From Drosophila pseudoobscura (taxonomy: Eukaryota > Arthropoda > Insecta > Diptera > Drosophilidae): a DNA stretch of 64,000 nucleotides. The stretch lies in assembly GCF_009870125.1 (NCBI RefSeq), contig NC_046683.1, forward strand, positions 54,265,869-54,329,868, in the 5' to 3' direction. The notes under the pieces were generated by a model that was not told the DNA's origin, did no database searches, and saw only the letters and a list, made by a program, of their open reading frames with translations. The translations under genes were made by a program, and so were the position numbers. Of the stretch, positions 38,614-48,382 are shown piece by piece (positions within the stretch are counted from its first letter, which is position 1; the number at the start of each line of letters is the position of its first letter).

Positions 38614-39525
38614 GATTGGAGTTTGTGCTCGAGATTGTGTATGAATTTGTTCTATTTATTTAAGTATTTGCAGGATCAGCCGAAGCACACTTTTTTCTGA
38701 GAGATGTTTTAGAGTTAAAGTTGATTTTGATCATGAATGGGGTTTGTCGTGATTACTCTTGTACGTACCCCAAGTGGATTGCTCCTTCACATATCGCTGC
38801 ATGCCCCATACCGGCCCTGGCAAGCGGGTAACCGCTGTCTCTACCTTCAGTGCCCTCAGAAATTGATGGAAAGAGTAATCCGCGGGCTAGTCGAACGCAT
38901 GCTACTCTAGGCCGCCAAGTGAATGACATTCGAATAGTAGTGACTGGGAAGTACCCTAGACCTGGGGCCTTCAGGAAACAGTGTGCCTTCGGCTCCATTG
39001 GCGGTACAGTAGATGGGCCAGAACGACAAGAAAATACAGAATATTCCAGTATGAGGGATCACAAGGGACTCTCTGGCTTTCTGCACTCAGCTACGTCGGT
39101 GCCAGCGATTGTAGTCGCGACGAGGACAGCACGGACCGGCAATGAAACAGAAGAGAGAAGGAGATATCGGTCTAGGAAGAGGATAGAAACATCTGGGCTG
39201 GCCTCAGGTTAATTTACGGGCCTAAGTTAATGCACGTTCGCATGCATACTGACAAACGGATGGTCCTCGAAAGAGAGCAGCTGTGGTGACCACGTCGACT
39301 TATTACGTCATTCACCGACGGCAGCGGCATTCGACTAGCATTAGGAGGATGAAGCACCAGGAAAAAAGCGGAAAAGGAACAAAAGGACCGAAAGGAGGAG
39401 ACAGCAGTCGCAGTAGCAGTTGTAAAGTGCTTCCTAACGAGTTAAACCGACTGTGCGATGCCTGGAGACAACTTTTGAGGCCACCTTGAGGCTAGTCTAT
39501 TGAAGACGAAGGCGTCGAGTGTGGA
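38614..39525. other. Spacer between the two DUF229 genes, unassigned
   Basis: It includes the 5' flank of DUF229 copy 1, where the minus strand has an ACTTAAATAAAT box about 40-50 bases before the start codon. The rest (38750-39490) is of fairly even composition without simple repeats and has open frames on both strands (81 codons minus at 38753-38998, 120 codons plus at 38850-39212). Neither shows a motif I know. This could be a decayed transposon or gene piece. Confidence 0.35.
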
Positions 39526-39822
39526 TTTTTATACCCGATACCCGCCGCCCCCCTGTGGCATCCTCACTTTGGCGACAACCAAAAGAGCAGAGTCGTAGAG
39601 AAGGACCATATCTAGCTGGTTCCTGAATCTGGATCAATTCGGATCATTATTATAGCCTGGAGGAAAAACGAAATTGCTGTGTTACTCATTCTCTCTCTTT
39701 CACACACACACACACATCGTGCAGTGTGCGCGCTCTAGCGGAGTGACGCCGAGCTGACTGAGTATAAATGTACAGTTGCGTTGCAGACGACTATGTGCGA
39801 CTTACAACGTTCCCGCTGGTTT
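39526..39822 (+). mobile_element. DINE-1/SGM-like Helitron-derived element
   Basis: It starts with TTTTTATACCCGATACCC, contains CTAGCTGGTTCCTGAATCTG and GGATCATTATTATAGCC, then CT and CA runs, TCGTGCAGTGTGCGCGCTCT and AGCTGACTGAGTATAAATG, and ends in ACAACGTTCCCGCTGGTTT. The ending is shared with the element at 59345-59369, and the GTGCAGTGTGC block with 8518-8537. These block types are those of the abundant nonautonomous DINE-1/SGM repeats in flies. There is no coding content. It lies 3' of DUF229 copy 2, between the two duplicates. Confidence 0.65.
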
Positions 39823-39968
39823 ATTAATGTATTACTTTCGGAATTTGTACTGTGGTTTATTCTTTCCCTTTTGGAAACTTAAATGCTCAAAAATGGTAAA
39901 GATATTTATGCACAACGATGAAGTCTATCGCTGAAAACATTGATAAATAGTCATTTGCCTTATCATAT

Positions 39969-42039
39969 TCATCCTCCTGCCGTATTTTTGATGTCGAATA
40001 AGGAACCGATCAGTTTCTTATCGCGGCAAGCACAAATTTTCTTGGCCAGAGCATCTTCCACGCAATAGGATTCATTGCGGTAGTTCAATCGAGTGATCCC
40101 CTCCAATTCAATATCTACATACTTCGCGCTTTTGTCGATTTGGACAATAGATCGAAATTTCGCGCCATTCGGTGAGGTAATGAACTCCAATTGATATATA
40201 CCCATTCTTAAGCCATCAGAGCGGCGCTGGCGCTTGGCGCTCAGCAGTTTACGGAGGTACATTCGCTGGCAGTCGTCATCCAGTTTCAGCTGAGCCAAAT
40301 GATCGTTCATTCGGTGAATAATCGTTTCGGCCAGTTTCTTGTTGAAGTCAGTGATGGACACTGGCACAAAGGTCTCGCATGCGCACCATTGGTATGGAAT
40401 GTTGGCATCGTTGCAATCTCTGTTGCTGGGAAGCTCTTCAAAGATGGATCGGCAATTTTTACAAGCATAGTTCGGGTATTTAAGCTGTGGACGAATCTGC
40501 TCCAAAATGGATCTGATGCCCATATGGAGATCATAGCCGGAGATAAGACGATTCTTGTTGAGCTGAAGAGCGCGTGTCACTTCTGGATAGCGACGACGGT
40601 AGTGGGGCGGCAGATAAATATGCAGCATGGGCAGGCGCTCCTCCAGAAAGCCTGAAAGGTGTTCCGCCAACTCCCCATACCTGGACCCGTGGTCACTGAA
40701 CAGTACCACAATGGCCTCGTCGAATAATCCGTACTCCTCGAACTGTTCAAAGTATTTGACGAAGATCCCATCCAGAGTGTGGGCCCCTCTGGGGTGGTCG
40801 TGGGTGAAACTCCTCGTCCAAAAGAGACCAAACAAGGGCTTCGGTGATTCCCTCACAAAGCGCTGGATCAGCTGCTTGACATAATCAAAGACGTAATCAA
40901 GACTTGTCCTCCGCCCAAAACAGTATTTCTGGCCAAGCCAGTCGAACGTTTTCACCACATTTTCGAGGATCAGCTGGAATGGACGAAGATAGAAGTCGAC
41001 CGGCTTCCGTGTAAAGCCCGACTTCAAATCGTTGAATGTCGATTTGGAGGGAAGGTCCTCCACATATGCAGTCAGGTAGCCGGCATTGCGAAAGTAATCC
41101 CACAAATACACAAAGCAGCTCGGATTGTTTAAGTTACAGTTCTTTGCCCACTCTTTTGTGCTGCGACCCGTCAGGACGGCCAGTAGATTTTGCAGGGTGT
41201 TGTCTCCCACTTTGTTGTACCCCTCCATCTCATACCAGCCCTGCTGACTGGTGAACTGCGAGGTGAGAGGCATGGTCCGACGGTAGTTTATCCGGGACAT
41301 GCTGTCGATGCCAAAGAGGAAGACACTGGGATAGTGGGTGCCGCGCCAGTCATCGCTCGTCTCGTTGCGGTCCTCCGGGTACTGTGCGAAGGAGAACGCA
41401 TCCACCTGCACCACTTGCGAGAGGTTCTTCATTTCATTGCACTGAACCACCACGCCAAGAAAGTGACGTGGCACAACGAAGTATTCTTCGAAGACTTGAG
41501 GACTGTTGGTCCTGGGAAAGAGATCGTCTGGGTAAAGTGGCAGCAGTGGAATGCTGGGGCTCTACTCACATGGCAAATGAATCGTTACTTCCTGGAATAA
41601 CCTCCCGATAGACACAATGCAAATCGCTACTGTCTGCATATTTCGTCTTCACGAAATCTTGGTTCACTCGCAGTGTATAGTGCCTCGCTTTGCGGTCATA
41701 GAGAACGCTGAAAAGGTCCTGATCCATTGAACAGACCTTGAGTGGAACATCGGACATCACGTCCACTAGTTCGGATTTAAATGGATCAACATAGGGTATC
41801 TTGCACCTTGGACTAAATACGAAGAACTTTTTGGCACCACTTTGTGGTTTCTTCGGTTGGCTTGGTGGCTTCGATGCGCTGCTTGTTTTGGGTGGACTGG
41901 AGAGGGTTGTTGGTGGCACATATGTCGTCTCCAATTCGATTATTTGTGGCGTGTCGGGCGTGTGGTTGAGAATTATGAAGATCAGCAGCAAGACGATGGC
42001 ACAAACACCGACTATGCGGTTGATATTGTATCGAATCAT
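39969..42039 (-). CDS. DUF229 family protein, membrane-anchored, copy 2
   Basis: Two exons on the minus strand, 42039-41570 and 41511-39969, with a 58-base intron at the same place as in copy 1, give 670 residues. It has the same plan: N-terminal anchor (VGVCAIVLLLIFIILN), Pro/Ser/Lys linker, LFGIDSMSRINYRRTMP, GDNTLQNLLAVLTGR, FTHDHPR, SDHGSRYGE, and the Cys-rich C-terminal part (CKNC, CACE). Compared with copy 1 it lacks about 6 residues in the linker, three residues in the FVYLWD region, and about 30 residues at the acidic C-terminal tail, ending instead in FDIKNTAGG. The first exon, the intron and the 5' part of the second exon are nearly identical in DNA to copy 1, while the 3' third is strongly diverged. 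All fold motifs are kept, so I read it as an intact paralogue. A GGTTTATTAATG at 39817-39828 gives AATAAA on the minus strand and may end the transcript, inside the edge of the DINE-like element. Confidence 0.9.
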
Positions 42040-45000
42040 GATTATTTCAGTTGTTGTGTGGGAATTTTCTATTATTTTTATTGGGGATTGTATATGAAGG
42101 GAAAGGCAATTCAGAAGTTAGTTTATTTTCATTTTTTAGGAAGGTGTCACTTTTGCAAATCTCCAGTTGTTGTATTTTGTCCTTCTTTTTTAGGAGGGAT
42201 CTAGTAGGGAGATCCCGTGGATGTCACATTTTAAGTTTTCTTTTCCTTGGCGGGGCAACTAGACGTCTGGCTAGTACATTAGGGTGACCACCAAGGCGTT
42301 GCAACATCGCCCACTTTCCCTTTCGCCAGTCCTGCTCAGTACAACAGCTACATAGGTATTTGTGCGAGCTCTTGTGCGTAAGTGTGGATATTTTGTCTTT
42401 AAATTGGCATTCCATGTGATGCCATTTCCTAGAGTGTTTTATTGAGAAATTACAGTGGTTTCTTCTTGCCATTTTCTGTGATTAAGTCTGTGATTTAATA
42501 GTGAGAATTCATCCCATCCACTTACTTAATTATTCATTTAAATACGATTTATTTCACCACATCTTCATCTGGGATTCATCAATTAATATAATTTAATTTT
42601 CCCCTACTTTCCGGAAACGTTGGCTTTTTATCACCTTGGACCACCTTTCCAGTCGTCTGCTTCCTGCGTTAACTGAAAATCCCCATCAAAACCAGCGATT
42701 TCGGGGCAATTAAAAGGTCATGAAACCGTAGACAAAGTGCCGAAGCAGAATTCTCTTACTAATCCCAGCTATTTGAGCTCTGATTGAATACGGCAATGAA
42801 AGGGACAAGTGCTGCGGAAAACTAGGGACAATGACGATTCCACTGATAATGATGATGATGATGATGCTCTCCGGATGTGGATGCTTGATGGTGATGGCAT
42901 AACAATAAACATGAGGGAAAGAGTGTAAAAACAAGCGTTTTCCCCCAACTATCCTTCATGGCCTGTCCTCCATGTACATCTAGAGAGCAAAAAGACTAAG
43001 TATTTTATGGCCAACACTAAAGTCCAAGGCATCAAAATGAAACTTTGTCACTGAGAGGGATTCAGAGCAATTACAAGAACAAGAAAAAGAAGAAAACCAA
43101 ATGGAAATGGAAATGGCAAATGGCAAATCGAGACAGAGAAAAGCCAGAGCAATACACAACTGGGGCATTATGTTCATGTGGCGACAGGACAGGCCCAAAC
43201 AGGCCCCAACAGGCCCCAACAGACCCCAACAGGCTATTAAAACTTATGCGTAGCTCATATAACACTTTTAATGCCAATCAAAGTCTCAGCCAAAATTCAA
43301 CCAAAAAAAAAAAAAAACAACAAAAACCAAAAGATTTGCAGGAAAAATTCGCAGCATCAAAAACTTTTACCTTTTGTTTCCGAAAATACATACACACACA
43401 CACCTATTTATATATTTATTTATATACGAGAATACAATAAAAAGAAAAGAGAAACAAAACTACAAGTCGAGGAACGAAGTCGGAAAGTCAAACAAAAGCT
43501 CATTGAAAATGGGGAAAAAAAAGGAAAACCAAAAAACAATAAGTGAACGAAAAAGAAACAGAAACAGCAACAGAAAGAAAAAGAAAAAAGAAAAAGAATC
43601 AAGTGTAATAGAAAGTAAAAGAAAAGCAATAAAGCCAAGGAAACGGCGCAAAGCGAAAAGAAATTGTCACAAATACAAATAGGAAATTGACGCGGGAAAA
43701 CAATGAGAGGGAAAATATGACGAGGAGGCCAAACTTTCTTCGGTCGCAAAAAAAAAAAAAAAAAAGGAAAGAAAAGAAAAGAAAGCCCAAGGGCGACACC
43801 GCCTCCGTAGGGGGCGCGGACGTGGGCGTGGTACATCATGTTTACCCATTTTCCATGTGTTTTCTTGGGGGTTTTTTTTTGGCTCGTGTAACGAATTTAA
43901 TCTTTTACGCTAACGCTTTCTGCGGGGGTAGTGGGTAGGGGGTAGGTGCATGGAGAATCTGTTAGACTAGGCCCCTCCCACCATTGTTGGTGCTTATTTA
44001 TAGACCTCAAATGGGTGCCCCAGGATGTGGCATTTGTTTGTAATGACATGTGCGACGGGTGGTGGTGGTGGGGCGGAGGGGTCGGATTGCGGATGCCTAA
44101 GTAAACAAAAGAGTTATACAGGATGTGGAAACCCGAGAGATGAGGTGGGTCACCATCAAAGACCTGATAAAAGCAGCTTAAAAAGCTTTTAACGCATCCA
44201 AATAAAAGAAAAACCCCAGAGCAGAGAGGGGCATTGAAAAGGCTAAACAGAGAGGGGCCCACGGATGATAAAAAAGGGTGATGGCCGACTATGATAGGGT
44301 GGTGCTGTGCGGCGGGTAAGTGGAGAAGTTAAACACATAATTAATGAAGGGGAGCAAGAGCTCCCACACCCATCCGTGTATTATCGCATTAATTCGTAGT
44401 AAATTTGTGTAACATTAACACACAACCCCGAAGGGGAGTCTTCCAGAAATTGTCTATTTTTGTTGTATTTTTTAAAGTTTAATGGCTGCCATTTTATTGA
44501 CTTGTTTATCTGTTATATGGGGGGTGGCAGAGCCTAAAAACAAATAAATAAATAAACATACACGTACAAATTGTAATTATAATCTCCGGATACGAGTATA
44601 TATGTATTTGGGAGTGCTTAAGGTAAATGTTGTTGTTTGTTTGCTTTTAAATGGAATTTCTCCGAATTAAGTGTCTCACAAATACTTTCATTTTTTCCGT
44701 TTTTATTGCGTTTGTCTGGTTTACGCTTGGTTTTTGGCCCCCAGGTGGCTCCCAAGTCCAATTAAATTCCCGAATTCTCTGGAAATTTATTCGAGCTGCC
44801 ACTCAAATATTGTCACAATTTATTTAGCCGCAAACCTTTCCACCTTCTGATGTGTCTCAATTGAGAGTTGAGCTCTTGTTCGAGTGCTGATTCACCTTGA
44901 CCTTGAGTGGCATGGCATTTGGAGTGTTTCTATGCTCGACATTCTTTGACGCCCCCCCGTGGGGCGTGGGGCGAGCGAATAATGCGAGACACAATTTCAA

Positions 45001-47280
45001 GTGGCCAGAGGGGACAAACACAGAAAGAGCCAAAGAGCCAAAGAGCGATAGAGCGAAAGAGAGAGAGACATTAGAAGTGTGTGGCACTGGGCAAACATTA
45101 GGCCCGGACACGCCTCACACGACACCAAAGAGGAGGAAACTTAAAAAAAAAAAAAAAGAATAAAAAAAAGGAAACAAACAGTGCACGACATTCGGACGGT
45201 GGGATACCCCCTAATCGTATGCAAAAAAAAGCAATTTCAAGCAACAGATTCGTTCGTTTCGTTCCTGTTACTTCCACACGAATGGCACGACCCCACCAAC
45301 CCACCCCACCCGTACCCGTGCCCCAGCGCCTATTGGTTGTGTAAAGGACATACATGTATGTATGAGAAATGCCAGCGAAGATATTAATAAAATAATGGAG
45401 CAGCACGAAGGTGTCGCACAAGTAGAACGCATAAAGCTGTAAGCAAAATCGCAAGGCGAACAGAATGCATATTGATAAATTCCGGAACAAAAGAATCCAG
45501 AGGAAGCTGCATTCGAAATGCGAATACGAATACGAATGCGAGTGCGAGTGCCAATCCGGCCGGGGTTCAGCTCTTACCCCCCTTTGCCACAGAAGCATAC
45601 AACTCTGAGGCTCTGACTCCGACTCCGGCTCCGGCTCCGGCTTCGACCTGAGTTTGACTCTGACTTCAACAGATTCTGATGGCTGCTGGATGCGGATCTC
45701 TGAACGCGTTTGCCTGCATATTGATTGAATGCAACTGTCGTACATGCCAATGCCATAAACAAGCTGCAGCAGCAGCTGGAGCTGCAAGCTGGAGGAAAGC
45801 AAAGGCTGCCGTTGGGCGCCGGATAGACAGCAGCCCCAGCCCCAGCCCCAGCTCCAGCACCAGTCCCTGACCCGCTGTCGAGAGTGCAATGCAAAAATTT
45901 TGATGCAAAAATGCCAAGATGAGTCATGTCGCCTCGCATCGAGGTTAAAACTGGTAGATTTTCTGCTTTTTTCCATACACTGCCAAGTACGCACAGGTAT
46001 GATATGGGGGATATGTTGAAATTTTTCGAAAATATCCGCATCTTGCTAGAAATTCAATCAGTTTAGAGTCAAAGCTTATATAGAAAAGCATAAGAAGGAT
46101 GAAAAGTGTATCTCCATTTCGGTTTCAATCAAGCAATCAAACGGTTTTTTTTTTCTTTTTGCTCCCAGCAGCTAGGCTCCAATCCTCCAATCCTGGCGGA
46201 TGGTTCCCTCCCATCCGCAGCCCGACATTGCTTTATGCTTCGTTTCTGCACACACACACACATACATATGCGCATTGTATATGTATGTACCTTCAGATCA
46301 GTCTGTCCCGCGGTCCCCCTGTCCCCCCCCCGGTCCCACCGTCTGTCTGGTTTTGTGAAATATGGCATAGGCAAAATGCTTAGCGTAGCGTAGCGTCCTC
46401 CGACAAGAAGGCAAAGCGCGAACGGTATTTTGAGCTGCCGATAAGACCTCTGCTCTTGCCTCCCTCTCTGTGTGTGTGTGTGTGTGTGTGTGTGCATCAT
46501 ATTAATGTATGTGTGTCAAACAATGCAACTGCAGATGAACCGAACCATCCGCATAGCAAAAGGGAAGCTCAAAGTTCAAACGATTTTTGCAAATTATTTG
46601 CAAACAGTTGAACTTTTGACGTTGATTTTTGCATGGCAAACTGTTATTGTTGTTTGTCTGGTAATTGCTATGCCAAGAGTGGTGCAGGGGGGTGCAGGGG
46701 GAGGGGGGGGGATACGAGCATATGTATGTATGGATTGAGGTTGCACTTGGCAATATGTCAGCGGCTTATCGCTTCATTATGCTGACTTGACAAGGCACCC
46801 ATAGTCCTCCCGCTCTGGCTTAATGAAAGCCCAGCAGCGAGACGGCATTGTCTCCCCCAACCCCACCCCACCCCATCTCATCCCACCTATTTGACTAAAT
46901 GACAACCATCCCTATCCCCATTCGCAGCAGCCTCCTCTGCTCTTATATTCTTGATTTCCTTTCAGAATCGTATGCGAAAGGCGACACAAAATCCTTATGC
47001 CCTTTGTAGTAGGGCTTTTTCATAAAGCGCAGACAGAAAGCGCAGATCGAAAGGAGACGGAGACGAGGAAGGTAGGTGAGAGTTTGTAGCAATGTCTGAG
47101 TAGTTTGTAATATTAATTTTTGATAAAAGCGAGACGCTGGAGAGGAGACGAGACAAGGAGCCCGCGTGAGATGTCTGCAATCTGATGAGAACGATGCTGC
47201 CGCTGCTGCTGCTTTTGGTGGCAAAGGATTTGACAAGGATTGACAAATGGAAAACGGATAACGGAAAACAGGTGGAATGG
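42040..47280. other. Noncoding DNA rich in simple repeats
   Basis: No exon is supported. It contains A runs at 43304-43316 and 43747-43764, GATGAT at 42850-42864, AACAGGCCCC repeats at 43197-43232, and GA-rich DNA at 45030-45068. There is also CACACA at 46249-46262 and a GT run at 46469-46494. The 298-codon minus-strand frame at 45098-45994 is built from CCCCAGCCC, CTCCGACTCCGG and T-run repeats and is not a gene. The stretch at 42180-42480 just upstream of DUF229 copy 2 has mixed composition and no motif I know. Confidence 0.5.
46469..46494. repeat. GT dinucleotide microsatellite
   Basis: About 13 GT units without interruption. Confidence 0.9.
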
Positions 47281-47410
47281 AAACATAATCATCAGTTTGG
47301 CCCCGAGCGGACTTATCGAACAACAGCTGCAATCATCCCGCACAGAGCCACTTACGGGATAAGCGCGGGGACTGCTGCAGGGACAACATCAAAGGAGCAC
47401 GTCACACAAG
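47281..47410 (+). pseudogene. Decayed partial copy of the 48.2-kb exon
   Basis: AAACATAATNA, then CCCCGAGCGGACNTATCGA, then CANCTGCA, and finally ACATCAAAGGAGCACGTC occur here in the same order as in 48238-48331. Small insertions and deletions separate the blocks. The matching frame reads LAPSGLIEQQLQ but then stops. It is therefore a broken duplicate of the last exon of the small gene at 48086-48382. Nothing matching the earlier exon is visible nearby. Confidence 0.55.
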
Positions 47411-47852
47411 AGACTCGTCGCTTAATTATCTCAATGCAAATCCCTCTTACTGCTATATCCAAGGATTTACGCTGGTTTTTGGCGCATTTTAGTATGTGAT
47501 CATAAGGGATAAGTGTTGGAAGCTCCCAATCCTTTTCAGTGGCTCTGACTGCAAGATTTCTCTGTTGTTGGACTTTAATATAGGTCTTGATGGTTTAATG
47601 TGCAAGGTTAGAGGAATAACCCTCCCAGAACAAGGTCCCAAGAGATCCGATACGATCTGGAACGGCGTGGAATAAATCTCAGACCTGAGCTGCGCCTCCA
47701 GAAAGTTTATCATCGAAATTCAGCAAGCCACTGAAATGGATGGAACAGAGTTTCCTTAGTATCTATCAAGCTTAGCCCTGGCTTCAGTGGTGCTTCCTTT
47801 CCCCATGAAATAAATACCCAGCGAGCACACCATTTTGTCTTCAAATTACCAG

Positions 47853-48085
47853 GAAGCCAGCTATCAATGGCGCAGCTCCTTCAAACTTCGTCCGGAATCA
47901 GCTAATAGATGGCTTGTTAAGGGTCGTACCTATTGTCCGGCAATGCGGACTTCACTAAGCACTAAGATCAACGAGGAGGACGAGCTTACGCATGGTATAA
48001 GGATACTAGGGCCCCCTGATCCCTCGCGACACCAGATTACAATAAAATATTACAAAAAATGTGTTAGTTATTGGATTTTATATCG
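47853..48085 (+). pseudogene. Gene-like exon remnants upstream of the 48-kb ORF
   Basis: A good acceptor (TTCAAATTACCAG) opens a 142-base frame at 47853-47994 reading EASYQWRSSFKLRPES, then WLVKGRTYCP, then TKINEEDELTH. It ends at a GTATAAGG donor, and a 73-base intron would lead to GTGTTAG at 48061-48067. Joining at that site gives VIGFYIDGLLLRFVPSYRAP and then a stop at 48146, in a different frame from the ORF that starts at 48086. An 8-base direct repeat at about 48106-48123 (CCGAGCTACCGAGCTC) may have shifted the frame. I read this as a once-coding block that is now damaged, but cannot name the family. Confidence 0.35.
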
Positions 48086-48382
48086 ATGGACTACTGTTAC
48101 GATTTGTACCGAGCTACCGAGCTCCAGCCGCTCCAGAGAGACAATAGAGGACTGCTGATGGTGGTCTGTGGTCCAGGTAAGAGTCGCACTGCCCTCGAAA
48201 TCCTATTCCGAAAGTCTTTTTGATCTACAGAACCGCAAAAACATAATGAGATGGTGCTTCTGTCCCCGAGCGGACCTATCGAGCAGCACCTGCAGAGGCA
48301 GGATGGGACTACATCAAAGGAGCACGTCTGGAAAAACTGGCGGAATCTCAGCAGCGAATTCCCTCGGTTCTGGCAGCACTAA
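48086..48382 (+). CDS. Unrecognised 80-residue spliced ORF
   Basis: Two exons, 48086-48176 and 48231-48382, join over a 54-base intron with a textbook donor (CAG/GTAAGA) and acceptor (TGATCTACAG). The ORF starts MDYCYDLYRATELQPLQ, runs over the junction as VVCGPEPQKHNEMVLL, and ends WKNWRNLSSEFPRFWQH. Composition is that of a soluble protein, Trp- and Gln-rich at the end. I know no family like it. The duplicated last exon at 47281-47410 shows the sequence has been copied locally, which favours a former or present gene over chance. An upstream exon set at 47853-47994 could belong to it if a frameshift is allowed, in which case the locus may be a pseudogene. No promoter is evident. Confidence 0.4.

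Noticed and set aside
45098..45994. 298-codon minus-strand open frame
   Set aside because: It is made of CCCCAG, CTCCGG, GAATACGAATGCGAG and T-run repeats translated as low-complexity peptide. It has no domain, no codon bias and no splice logic.
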